Assembly (NCBI GenBank): GCA_004553595.1
Contig: SFKZ01000001.1
Span: 310,001 to 374,000 of the forward strand
Origin: Methanobrevibacter ruminantium
GTDB lineage: Archaea > Methanobacteriota > Methanobacteria > Methanobacteriales > Methanobacteriaceae
Length of the DNA: 64,000 nt
Direction of reading: 5' to 3'
In this document: one piece after another, positions 19,624 through 28,192 of the stretch
Numbering within the stretch: position 1 is the stretch's first letter
How the letters are laid out: each line of letters starts with the position of its first letter
Notes under the pieces: generated by a model
Told to the model about the DNA's origin: nothing
Databases searched by the model: none
What the model saw: only the letters and a program-made list of their open reading frames with translations
Translations under genes and position numbers: made by a program

Positions 19624-19701
19624 ATTTTTTGAAAAAATTTTCTTTTGACTTTATTTTTTGAATTAATTTTTTTAAAAACTTTAATTCTATTTTTTTGCAA
19701 T

Positions 19702-19773
19702 GGTTCCGTGGTCTAGGGGTATGATATCTCGCTTACAACGAGAGGATCACGAGTTCGAATCTCGTCGGAACCA
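19702..19773 (+). tRNA. tRNA-Val (anticodon TAC), copy 2
   Basis: The 72 bases are identical to the copy at 19504. The spacer between the copies is not duplicated, so this is a gene duplication with diverged flanks or gene conversion between copies. No hairpin of the dispersed family follows it; a run of T at about 19783 may end the transcript. Confidence 0.96.
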
Positions 19774-19910
19774 CTTATCAACTTTTTTTATTTTGAAGTT
19801 TTTTATCATCCATTTCTTTTTAATTAGCTATTTTTAGTTCTCATTCATATGTTCGTTAATGATGGAATAATTATTTTTTTTAAAAAACTTATTTTAAAAA
19901 TCAGATAAAA

Positions 19911-20068
19911 ATAAAGATAAAATAAGTGATTTTTTTTAAATAGAAAGGGATGGAAAAGAAATAAAAATGAATAAAGATAAAATAAGTGATTTTTTTGATT
20001 TTTTTTAAATAGAAAGGGATGGAAAAGAAATAAAAATGAATAAAGATAAAATAAGTGATTTTTTTTAA
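19911..20068. repeat. Tandem repeat, 60-69 base unit, about 2.5 copies
   Basis: Unit 1 (19911-19970) and unit 2 (19971-20039) share ATAAAGATAAAATAAGTGAT and a following TAGAAAGGGATGGAAAAGAA. Unit 2 carries a 9-base GATTTTTTT insertion. A partial third unit covers 20040-20068. It lies in the 376-base non-coding gap between tRNA-Val 2 and the Mrr-like gene. No frame is open through it. Confidence 0.9.
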
Positions 20069-20149
20069 AAAATAATGAAAAAAGAAAAATGATGGTTTAA
20101 AAATTAAATTAAGATTTGGTTGAAACGCTTTTTGTGTAAAAGCACTATT

Positions 20150-21283
20150 CTAGAAAGCAACAATCAATATCATGATTATTACTAATGAAATAAAGAACAC
20201 GATTGTTCCTTTTACTAAAACATCTGCTTCCCTGTCTGAGTATAATACAATACCATAAGAGAGCAGCAATGCTATTAATAGTTCAGCGATACCTAAGTAT
20301 CCTGTAGGGACTCTTATTATTTTTCCAAGGATAAATCCGATTAGGTATGAAATAAGGACTACCATTATAACAGATGCTATAGGATTAGATAATATAGGTT
20401 TTAAAATCTCTCCCCAAGGTTTGCTTGGCTTTTGAGGGGCATGTCCACCAAAATTGCTTAAAGCACTATCAGAAGATGAGAAGAAGCCCTTATTGCTGGA
20501 AGCCCTATTGCTTCTTTGGCTAAGTGGGCCAGGTCCCCTATTTCCTGAAAGGGACGGTGCTCTTCTTCTTTTTGGATCTTGTTGTTGACGGCTTGCAAAT
20601 AGTGTACCGCTTGGACCAGAGTAGTTGTCCCTAGGAGTTTTATTTAAAAACTCAGCACGGTATAAGTCATCATCATACTCACTGTAATGACTTAATTCCA
20701 ATCCGCCGACTTCATCCTCATAATATTCCATATCTTCAGAAAATTCCTCATAACCTTCATAAGCACCTTGAAGCCTGTTATATAATCTGTCATCATCATA
20801 ATCTCTATTATAATTTGATGTGTTGTCAATGTATTCTCTGTTAACATCTCTATGATAGAATGAATCGCTATCAATATCTGTTAATCTGTTTGCTCCACGG
20901 TCTAATCTTGACTTAGTTTCTTTGTTTTTATTTGAATATTTTTTAGCTAAAGTGACAAGGCTGTTCCTATCAATGAGCTTGATTTTTCTCTCTTCAGCAT
21001 ATCTTTTTGCTTGAGAGGAAAAACCGGAACTGGTTACAATAGCTACTTTGGAGGCTCTAAGTTTTTTACCTATAAATTCCATTTCCTTTAAAACATCGAT
21101 TCCAACTTCCCAGTCCTTATCGTAGTTTTTACATCCAACCACTAAACCAAAATCTCCCATAGATGTTTGGAGGATTGCATATATGTCTACAACCTGTTGG
21201 GATGTCTTAAAATTTTTATAAACTTTAAAGCCAGAATCCTCAAGAACTTTAGCTATAAAATTCACTAATTGTGGCTTTTCCAC
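20150..21283 (-). CDS. Membrane protein with N-terminal Mrr-like restriction-endonuclease domain
   Basis: The 377-residue protein has three parts. Residues 1-115 resemble the Mrr/PD-(D/E)xK fold (VVDIYAILQ, GLVVGCKNYDKDWEVGIDVLKEM, VAIVTSSGFSSQAKRYAEE). Residues 120-285 are a polar linker rich in Asp, Tyr, Asn and Arg. The last 85 residues hold three or four membrane helices. The usual Glu/Gln of the ExK motif reads GCK here, so nuclease activity is doubtful. ATG at 21283 follows a GGTGAAA-type site. A role in sensing or holding DNA at the membrane is a guess. Confidence 0.7.
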   Translation of the reverse strand: MEKPQLVNFIAKVLEDSGFKVYKNFKTSQQVVDIYAILQTSMGDFGLVVGCKNYDKDWEVGIDVLKEMEFIGKKLRASKVAIVTSSGFSSQAKRYAEERKIKLIDRNSLVTLAKKYSNKNKETKSRLDRGANRLTDIDSDSFYHRDVNREYIDNTSNYNRDYDDDRLYNRLQGAYEGYEEFSEDMEYYEDEVGGLELSHYSEYDDDLYRAEFLNKTPRDNYSGPSGTLFASRQQQDPKRRRAPSLSGNRGPGPLSQRSNRASSNKGFFSSSDSALSNFGGHAPQKPSKPWGEILKPILSNPIASVIMVVLISYLIGFILGKIIRVPTGYLGIAELLIALLLSYGIVLYSDREADVLVKGTIVFFISLVIIMILIVAF

Positions 21284-21536
21284 GGTTTCACCTTATCTTA
21301 ATTTTAATATAATATATTTATATTTTCTCAATATATAATTTTTATTAAATTTTTCTAAAAAACCAATCAAATTCACATATATTCTTATTTCATTTCCATA
21401 ATTTTTTTTCATAATATTTATAATCATGAAAATATATACTAATATTAGTATATAATCTAACAGAATTATTTATTTTTAATAAATCTTTAAAAGATTCATA
21501 TTATTTTTTTAATCATAATTTTAAGGAACGTTTATT

Positions 21537-22235
21537 ATGTTATCTATTGGTCAATGTTACTTGGATTTTGTTGATAAAATCTTAAAGGAAGGGAAGGAAA
21601 CATATAAGGACAGTGATCATCATTTAAAAGAAAATCTTGGTAATTATTATTATATTGATGATCCATTGGATTTGAAATTCAGAGCTAAATATCAGCACAT
21701 GACTCCTGAATTGATGTTGGAAGAGATTAAAAGCGGAAAATTTGATATTCCTTCATGCCCTATCAAAGGAGATGCATTGTATGAATATGTAAAATCCTTT
21801 GAAATCAGAGATGATCAAGGTTTTGTTTACACTTATCCTAACCGTATCTTGGAGCATTTTGGTGTAGACCAATTTGAAACCATGAAACAAAGGATTCTAA
21901 CTGCTACAGGCAGTAACCGTGCAGTTGCTGTTACCATCGACCCTGCATTGGATGGAGATAGGGAAGACATCCCTTGCTTGCAGGTTATACAGATTCTCGT
22001 TAGGGATGGAGAATTAACCATTCACTGTTTCTTCCGTTCCAATGACATTTTCGGAGCATTCTATTCCAACATGTTCTTCATAACATACATTGGAATCAAG
22101 ATGAAAGAGGAAGTAAATAAGGAAATAATGGGAGATAAACTAAACTTCGGCGGTCTTCATTACCATTCCACTTCTGGCCACATATACAGCAATGATATGA
22201 GGGCAGCCAGAAAATTGATTTCCGCTAATAAATAA
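21537..22235 (+). CDS. thyA: Thymidylate synthase, archaeal type
   Basis: This 232-residue enzyme methylates dUMP to dTMP. It is shorter than bacterial ThyA, as usual for the archaeal subfamily. The catalytic cysteine is in DIPCLQVIQ near residue 147, and RSNDIFGAFYSNMF near 168 is the dUMP-binding motif. ATG at 21537 follows AAGGA. Methanogens may use a tetrahydromethanopterin-type cofactor rather than folate; the sequence alone does not show this. Confidence 0.93.
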   Translation: MLSIGQCYLDFVDKILKEGKETYKDSDHHLKENLGNYYYIDDPLDLKFRAKYQHMTPELMLEEIKSGKFDIPSCPIKGDALYEYVKSFEIRDDQGFVYTYPNRILEHFGVDQFETMKQRILTATGSNRAVAVTIDPALDGDREDIPCLQVIQILVRDGELTIHCFFRSNDIFGAFYSNMFFITYIGIKMKEEVNKEIMGDKLNFGGLHYHSTSGHIYSNDMRAARKLISANK

Positions 22236-22350
22236 TCTCAAAGCTAATGTTTTTATATTAGCTTCTTTTTTTATTCTTTTATCATTTTAAATTCGTGAGG
22301 AAATTTATTCAATCAGTATTTTTTCTGATTTTTATTGTTTGTTGATTCAT

Positions 22351-23130
22351 ATGAAAATTTTATTATCTAATGATGATGGTGTAGATGCATCCGGAATTTT
22401 AGCGGCAAAGCAAGTTGCTGATGAGTTTGGAGAGACTTATGTGGTTGCACCAACTAAACAGCAAAGCGGAATTGGACATGCATTGACTCTTTTTGACCCT
22501 CTTAGAGTGTATGAGGTTAATTTAAGGGATGGTGATATCGGCTATGGGGTTTCTGGAACTCCAACTGATGCAGTTACCATTGCGGTTTATGAGCTTATGG
22601 ATGAAAAGCCTGATTTGGTGATCTCCGGTATCAACACTGGAAGGAACACTGGAAAAGGCGAGCTTTCAACTTCAGGTACTTTAGGTGCGGCATCAGAGGC
22701 GGCTTCTTTAGGCATTCCAACAATTGCAGTTAGTCAACACATTCCAAGTGATGACATCAAGTTCGAAGAGGGGAAAATCGAGATCGACTTTTCAGCAAGC
22801 CAAAAGGTTTTAAGAGATCTCATTCAAAAGATCATTGACAATGGCTTCCCTGAAGGGGTGGACATATTGAATTTGAATGTTCCTGAAGACCCTCATTCAT
22901 ACAAGCCTATAATTTGCCCTTTAGCAGTCAGGATGTATGAGCCGGTTGTGGAAAAGCGTAAAGATCCAAGAGGAAGGCCTTATTATTGGATCAATGGTAA
23001 GTTATATATGAACAATCCTGAAAACAGTGATGATTACATTATTCTAGAAGAGAATTTGCCTACACTCACTCCTTTGATATTGGATATGGCTCATGATTTG
23101 GAAGCATTAAGGGAATGGTATGACAAATGA
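22351..23130 (+). CDS. surE: 5'-nucleotidase SurE
   Basis: This 260-residue metal-dependent phosphatase acts on nucleoside monophosphates. The N-terminal MKILLSNDDGVDASGI supplies the metal-binding Asp-Asp, VVAPTKQQSGIGHALT the serine/glycine loop, and VISGINTGRNTGK the conserved asparagine. The start is ATG 22351; an in-frame TTG twelve bases earlier adds residues not found in the family. It lies about 115 bases after thyA. Confidence 0.94.
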   Translation: MKILLSNDDGVDASGILAAKQVADEFGETYVVAPTKQQSGIGHALTLFDPLRVYEVNLRDGDIGYGVSGTPTDAVTIAVYELMDEKPDLVISGINTGRNTGKGELSTSGTLGAASEAASLGIPTIAVSQHIPSDDIKFEEGKIEIDFSASQKVLRDLIQKIIDNGFPEGVDILNLNVPEDPHSYKPIICPLAVRMYEPVVEKRKDPRGRPYYWINGKLYMNNPENSDDYIILEENLPTLTPLILDMAHDLEALREWYDK

Positions 23131-23251
23131 CTAATTTTATTTCATTATACACAAACAATATATAATATAAGATACATAATAAAAATTAATTATAATTAAA
23201 TTAATTGACATAATTAAATTTCAATTTATAAAAAATTTAAGGAGATGCGAC

Positions 23252-23398
23252 ATGCCTGTAAATCAACTTGAAGCTACATTGCAAGCTGTTACACACACTT
23301 TAGCAAAATTGGAAAAAGAAGGGTGCAATGATGAAAAGCTTTTAAATGAACTTAGAAAAGAAAGAGATAAAATTTTAAATGAATTAAATTTAAACTAA
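23252..23398 (+). CDS. Small coiled-coil protein, 48 residues
   Basis: ATG at 23252 has AAGGAGATG seven bases before it and the frame runs to TAA at 23398. The product starts MPVNQLEATLQAVTHTL and is a charged amphipathic helix rich in Lys, Glu and Leu. The strong ribosome binding site and helix-like composition support a real gene, although it is short. It lies 120 bases before an LSm gene on the same strand. The function is unknown. Confidence 0.65.
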   Translation: MPVNQLEATLQAVTHTLAKLEKEGCNDEKLLNELRKERDKILNELNLN

Positions 23399-23517
23399 TT
23401 ATTTCAAATTCAATTTAATAATTAAATAAGTTTATAATGGATTAAATATAAATAATATTTTACGAATACTATTCAATAAATTTAAATTTTATTTTTATAA
23501 TTTAAAGAGGCTATATA

Positions 23518-23715
23518 ATGAGTGACAATTTCCAAGTAAACAAACAATTTGCTAGATTCGAAGGCAAAGATGTTCTTATTGGTTTAAAAAACTGGGAAGA
23601 AGTAGAAGGAAAAATAATTACCATTGATAACTTTTTAAACTTAGTATTGGATGATGGTGAAGGTTTAAAAGTTATTAAAGGCGGAAAAATAGCATTTATT
23701 TCTATTCAAGAATAA
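23518..23715 (+). CDS. LSm/Sm-like RNA-binding protein
   Basis: The 65-residue product has Sm1 (FEGKDVLIGLKNWEEVEGKI and FLNLVLDD) and an Sm2-like end (VIKGGKIAFISI). It would form a ring that binds U-rich RNA. AAGAGG precedes the ATG. It differs from the canonical archaeal LSm in its short loop and in IKGG where IRG is usual, so it may be a divergent paralog. Confidence 0.85.
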   Translation: MSDNFQVNKQFARFEGKDVLIGLKNWEEVEGKIITIDNFLNLVLDDGEGLKVIKGGKIAFISIQE

Positions 23716-23869
23716 ATCTATTTCTCTTTTTCTATTTTCTTTATCTATTTTTTTTCTGTTTTTATTCCATATTCTCTTTTTAAATTCAATTTTAGATTTT
23801 TCACTACTGTTTTAATAGTTACGAATAATTACTTATTTTAAAAAAATATAGTTAAATTAAATTAATAAT

Positions 23870-24934
23870 TTAACTGCAAGCGTCTTCAATTGATTCTCTG
23901 ATTTCATCAATGCTGTTTCCAAGCATAAGAGCCAAGAACATAGCTCCTCCAGCACCAGCCCCTTCCTTGATGAATCCTCGTGTATAGTTTTTAAGCCCTT
24001 CAACACGGGAAATTTCAAAGTTAGGGTTTACAGCATTTACAGTGATGTCACCAATTTGACTTGTAATGTTAAGGATATCTGCGGTTTCGTCTTTCACTAC
24101 AAATGCGGTGGTTGCAAGGCAACTGTTTGAGAAGTCAAAGTCAGGATCCAATGCCTTAGCTATTGCACATGAAGCGGTGAGTTGAGTTCCTCCTGCTAAT
24201 ACAACAGGAACTTTTGCACCCATAAGGATTCCTGCAACAACTGGAAGCATAGGGTCTCCAACAGCTCTGACAACATCAAAAGGATTGTTGTTTTTAGATT
24301 CTTCCAAACCTGCGTTTTTCAATCCCTCTTCAACAATTGCATTTTTCATTTCATGAGGATTTGTATCCATGCAACCGCTGACCTTTCCTTTTGCATCATA
24401 GCCAAGTCCAACCAATACTCCAAGAGCGGTAGTTGTACCTGCAGGTAAGCTTTCACCGATTACAATGTAGTCATGCTTTTCAGATAGGATTTCAGCAAGT
24501 TCAAACCCTTTTTCAAAAAGTTCTTCAGGGTCTTCTACAGCTTTGCCTGTTCTAATGTCTTTTCCATGCTTTCCATCGCTTATGTCAAATACATCAGAGT
24601 TTGCCTTGATTTCACTTCCTGCATCCAATACCATAACAGGACAGTCACAAAGTGCAAGTGAACCTTTTGTAATCATTGATGGAGTAGGGGTTACAACTTC
24701 TCCAATGATTGTTTGAGGGATGTCTGTCATGCATTTCACTTCCCCATCCAAAATAAGTTCTGCATCTCCAGCAGGAGTGTATTTGGTAAGTTCCGGTGTA
24801 GCTCCAGCACCAGTAAGGCCTGGAATTTTGGAGGTTTCAGTTGTAGCTATTGTACAAATAAAAATAGGGTTCTTTAAGTCTGGTAATTCTTTTACAAGTT
24901 TGTCTGATCCGTAAGTTTTCAATCCTTCTATCAT
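23870..24934 (-). CDS. cobT: Nicotinate-nucleotide-dependent phosphoribosyltransferase, archaeal CobT-like
   Basis: This 354-residue protein of the archaeal CobT family activates the lower-ligand base of cobamides. Glycine-rich signatures include GLTGAGATPELTKYTPAGDAEL, GESLPAGTTTALGVLVGLGYDA and VPVVLAGGTQLTASCAIAKAL. Methanogens need corrinoids for methyl-H4MPT:CoM methyltransferase. The ATG at 24934 has only a weak ribosome binding site. It is convergent with the LSm gene and divergent from kae1-bud32. Confidence 0.88.
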   Translation of the reverse strand: MIEGLKTYGSDKLVKELPDLKNPIFICTIATTETSKIPGLTGAGATPELTKYTPAGDAELILDGEVKCMTDIPQTIIGEVVTPTPSMITKGSLALCDCPVMVLDAGSEIKANSDVFDISDGKHGKDIRTGKAVEDPEELFEKGFELAEILSEKHDYIVIGESLPAGTTTALGVLVGLGYDAKGKVSGCMDTNPHEMKNAIVEEGLKNAGLEESKNNNPFDVVRAVGDPMLPVVAGILMGAKVPVVLAGGTQLTASCAIAKALDPDFDFSNSCLATTAFVVKDETADILNITSQIGDITVNAVNPNFEISRVEGLKNYTRGFIKEGAGAGGAMFLALMLGNSIDEIRESIEDACS

Positions 24935-25145
24935 CTTATCATCTTGAATTTCATAAATTTTTTAAAGTATTTTGATAACTTAATTAAATTATTGTCAATT
25001 CTTGTTTCAATTTGATTGTCAATTCTTGATTAAATTAATTAACTTAATTCTATAAATATATTATTGGTAAAAATTATATAAATGTATGTTAATATACTTT
25101 ATATGAACTGATTTTATTCATTTTTAAAATTATAGAACTGGTGCA

Positions 25146-26792
25146 TTGAAATTGATATCTTTAGGAATTGAAGGAACTGCAGAAAAGACTGGAATAGGCA
25201 TTGTAGACAGCGAGGGCAATGTATTGGCTATGGCTGGAAAACAATTGTATCCAGAAGAGGGAGGCATACATCCAAGAGAGGCTGCTGAACATCATGCCAA
25301 ATGGATTCCTCAACTCATTCCACAAGCTATGGAAGAGGCAGGCCTTAACTATAATGATATTGATTTCGTCTCTTTTTCACAAGGTCCCGGTCTAGGCCCT
25401 GCACTCAGAACTGTTGCAACTTCTGCAAGAACACTTGCATTGAGCCTTAATGTTCCAATCGTGGGTGTAAACCATTGCATAGGGCATGTTGAAATAGGAA
25501 AATTGGATACTGGCGCTCGTAATCCAGTAACCCTTTATGTAAGCGGTGGAAACAGTCAGGTGATTGCTTATGAATCAGGCAGATATAGAATCTTTGGTGA
25601 AACATTGGATATAGCTATTGGAAACTGCCTTGACCATTTCGGTCGTGAAACAGGTCTTGGACATCCTGGAGGGCCAGTTGTTGAAAAACTCGCTAAAGAA
25701 GGTTCCTACATTGATTTGCCTTATGTTGTTAAGGGTATGGATTTCTCATTTTCTGGCCTTTTAAGTGCAGCTTTAAGGGCTCATAAAAATGGAGAAAGAA
25801 TTGAGGACATTTGCTACAGTCTCCAAGAAACTGCATTTGCAATGCTTGTTGAAGTGACAGAAAGGGCACTCGCACATACAGAAAAGGACGAAGTTCTCTT
25901 ATGTGGAGGAGTCTCTGCAAACAGCAGACTTAGGGAAATGATGCAGATAATGGCAGAAGAGCACTATGCAAAGTTCTATATGCCTGAGATGAAATACTCT
26001 GGAGACAATGGAGTAATGATTGCATGGCTCGGCCAATTGATGTATAAGGCATATGGTCCACTTAAGATAGAGGACACCAATATAATTCAAAGGTTCAGGA
26101 CTGATGAAGTGGATGCTCCATGGGTTGACAATACAAAATATAAATTGGACTTGCCTGAAGAGCTTAGAGCTAAAGGGGCTGAATCAGATATTTATGAAGC
26201 AACTTGGCTTGGAAGGGAAGCTATTGTAAAAAACAGGGTTTCCAAATCATATAGAATTCCTGAAATTGACAATAAGATAAGAAAGCTTAGAACCAAGAGT
26301 GAGGCAAAAATATTGTCTGATGTTAAAAAGACAGGTGTAAGAGCTCCTGTTTTATACGATGTTGACTTTGAAGAGAAATCAATTGTCATGGAAAAGATAA
26401 ATGGCTCTTTAGTTAAGGATATCATGCATAACATTAGTGATGACAAAAGAAAGGAATTGGCTATTGCAATCGGTGAAAACATCAAGGCATTCCATGACGG
26501 TGATATTATCCATGGTGACTTGACAGGTTCCAATATGATTTTGATTGATGATGATTTAGACAATGTCAGCGACAATCTAGCTATTTTTGACTTTGGCCTT
26601 GGAAAGTATTCTGACCTTTTGGAGGATAAGGCAGCAGATCTTTTGGTTTTAAAGAAATCATTCCAAAGCATTGATTATGATATAGCCATTCAAACATTTG
26701 ATTGGATTCTAGAAGCTTATGATTCCAAAAATCAATCTAAAATGGCAAATAAGATAGCTGAGATTGAAGGCAGAGGAAGATACACTCACTAA
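25146..26792 (+). CDS. kae1-bud32: Kae1-Bud32 fusion: tRNA t6A synthesis ATPase and kinase
   Basis: This 548-residue bifunctional protein belongs to the KEOPS complex, which makes t6A37 on tRNAs. Residues 1-325 are Kae1 with the metal motif HCIGHVE and VTLYVSGGNSQVIAY. Residues 345-548 are the Bud32 kinase with KNRVSKSYR, the catalytic loop IIHGDLTGSNMI and IFDFGLGKYSDL. The fusion is typical of several euryarchaea. The start is TTG 25146 with GGTGC upstream. Copy D of the 3' element begins right at the stop. Confidence 0.96.
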   Translation: MKLISLGIEGTAEKTGIGIVDSEGNVLAMAGKQLYPEEGGIHPREAAEHHAKWIPQLIPQAMEEAGLNYNDIDFVSFSQGPGLGPALRTVATSARTLALSLNVPIVGVNHCIGHVEIGKLDTGARNPVTLYVSGGNSQVIAYESGRYRIFGETLDIAIGNCLDHFGRETGLGHPGGPVVEKLAKEGSYIDLPYVVKGMDFSFSGLLSAALRAHKNGERIEDICYSLQETAFAMLVEVTERALAHTEKDEVLLCGGVSANSRLREMMQIMAEEHYAKFYMPEMKYSGDNGVMIAWLGQLMYKAYGPLKIEDTNIIQRFRTDEVDAPWVDNTKYKLDLPEELRAKGAESDIYEATWLGREAIVKNRVSKSYRIPEIDNKIRKLRTKSEAKILSDVKKTGVRAPVLYDVDFEEKSIVMEKINGSLVKDIMHNISDDKRKELAIAIGENIKAFHDGDIIHGDLTGSNMILIDDDLDNVSDNLAIFDFGLGKYSDLLEDKAADLLVLKKSFQSIDYDIAIQTFDWILEAYDSKNQSKMANKIAEIEGRGRYTH

Positions 26793-26842
26793 TCAAGCTT
26801 TTCCACCCCTTCGGGGTGCAAAACCTTGACCAAAATTTTTCC
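26793..26842 (+). terminator. Dispersed 3' hairpin element, copy D (after kae1-bud32)
   Basis: TCAAG (26793-26797) pairs with CTTGA (26825-26829) and CACCCC (26804-26809) with GGGGTG (26813-26818), closed by C(UUCG)G. TTTT/AAAA lies between the two. The shared tail GACCAAAATTTTTCC follows. It starts at the base after the stop codon. Confidence 0.65.
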
Positions 26843-26947
26843 TCGGTGTCGGTTTTTAACATGTACTGATTTTTAACTTTTTAAATTTTTCATTTTGTTT
26901 TTATTTTTCAGATAAATATATTAAAACTTTTTTATATAATAAAAACT

Positions 26948-27505
26948 ATGATAACATTTATAACTGGGAACGAACATAAAGTAATAGAAGCAGAGAATAT
27001 TTTCAAACTTTTTGGCGTTGAACTTGAGCATATTGATTTAGGTTACATGGAACCTCAAGGAACCCTTGAGGATGTAGCAAGATTCGGTGCTAAATATGCT
27101 TGCCAAGAGTTAAACCGCTCTGTGATTGTTGAAGATGCTGGTTTATTCATAAGAGCTTTAAATGGTTTTCCAGGAACTTACTCAAAATTTGTACAGAATT
27201 CACTTGGAAACCAAAACATTTTAAAACTTATGGATGGAGTTGATGATCGATACGCTGAATTCAGGTCAGTTATTGGCTATTGCACACCCAATTCTGAGCC
27301 CAAGGTCTTTTTAGGGCGTGTCGAAGGTCAAATAGCTTTTGAAGAAAGAGGCAATCTTGGTTTTGCTTACGACCCCCTATTCATAATAGAGGAAGAGGGC
27401 AAGACCTTTGGAGAACTTACTACAGAAGAGAAGAACCAGTATTCACATAGAAGAAATTCTTTAGAAAAATTTATCAATTGGTATGTAAACCAAGATGATG
27501 AATAA
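26948..27505 (+). CDS. XTP/dITP diphosphatase (RdgB/HAM1)
   Basis: This 185-residue house-cleaning enzyme hydrolyses deaminated purine nucleotides before they reach nucleic acids. ITGNEHKVIEAENIF at the N-terminus, VEDAGLFIRALNGFPGTYSKF near residue 60, GNLGFAYDPLFI near 137 and YSHRRNSLEKF near the end are all family motifs. No ribosome binding site precedes ATG 26948. A TATA-like AAATATATT lies about 27 bases upstream, so the message is probably leaderless. Confidence 0.94.
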   Translation: MITFITGNEHKVIEAENIFKLFGVELEHIDLGYMEPQGTLEDVARFGAKYACQELNRSVIVEDAGLFIRALNGFPGTYSKFVQNSLGNQNILKLMDGVDDRYAEFRSVIGYCTPNSEPKVFLGRVEGQIAFEERGNLGFAYDPLFIIEEEGKTFGELTTEEKNQYSHRRNSLEKFINWYVNQDDE

Positions 27506-27793
27506 TAAATTTTCAAATATTTTTTAATTAACAAAATTAGAATAGACAATTTTATCTAAGATTGGCTGTTTTATTGCAGTTTAATTGATGAAATTTGAAA
27601 CTTATTGTTTTTATTCAGGCCATATTTTGGTAATTTAAAGATTTTTTCAAAAAATGAATTTAAAATAATTTTTTAAAATGATCATTGTCATATAAACAGT
27701 TTTTAATGGTTTCATATGATGATTTTTCATTAATAATTATTTTACAAAGGACCTTACTATAAATAATCAAAAAACTTATTGGAGAGGATATTT

Positions 27794-28192
27794 ATGGCAA
27801 GACCAGAATGGATCGCATACAGTAACGAAGAAATCGAAGAATTTATTGTAAAATTCAAAAGAGAAGGTAAATCTGCAAGTCAAATCGGAGTAATTTTAAG
27901 AGACCAATACGGTATTCCTAGTGTAAAAGAAGTCACTGGTGAAAAAATTACCCAAATCTTAAAAAGAAACGGTCAAGCTGAAGAGTACCCTGAAGATTTA
28001 ATGAATTTAATCAGAAGAGCAGTAAATATCAGAGATCACTTAGAAGAAAACCCAAAAGACCTTCATGGTAAAAGAGGATTAACTATCATTGAATCTAGAA
28101 TCCGTAGATTAGGTAGATACTATGCAAAGAATGGTCAATTACCAGAAGGATGGAGATACGATCCAACAAAAGCAGCACTTCTCGTTAAATAG
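27794..28192 (+). CDS. rps15: 30S ribosomal protein S15 (uS15)
   Basis: This 132-residue archaeal/eukaryotic-type S15 carries an extra N-terminal region (MARPEWIAYSNEEIEEFI) before the conserved S15 core, in which HGKRGLTIIESRIRRLGRYY is recognisable. It binds 16S rRNA. ATG 27794 follows GGAGAGG; the frame continues five codons upstream through that site. Codon use is that of a highly expressed gene. Its end overlaps the start of the recJ-like frame. Confidence 0.96.
   Translation: MARPEWIAYSNEEIEEFIVKFKREGKSASQIGVILRDQYGIPSVKEVTGEKITQILKRNGQAEEYPEDLMNLIRRAVNIRDHLEENPKDLHGKRGLTIIESRIRRLGRYYAKNGQLPEGWRYDPTKAALLVK

Noticed and set aside
19504..19773. Integration site of a mobile element flanked by duplicated tRNA-Val
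   Set aside because: The 126 bases between the copies hold no integrase or cargo, and both tRNAs are full length.
26192..26671. Open frame of 159 codons antisense to the Bud32 half of kae1-bud32
   Set aside because: The kinase motifs on the plus strand are clear, and the antisense product is Ser/Leu-rich without features.
27700..27793. Possible C/D box RNA (ATGATGA near 27,716)
   Set aside because: No D box (CTGA) at a suitable distance and no C'/D' pair was found.
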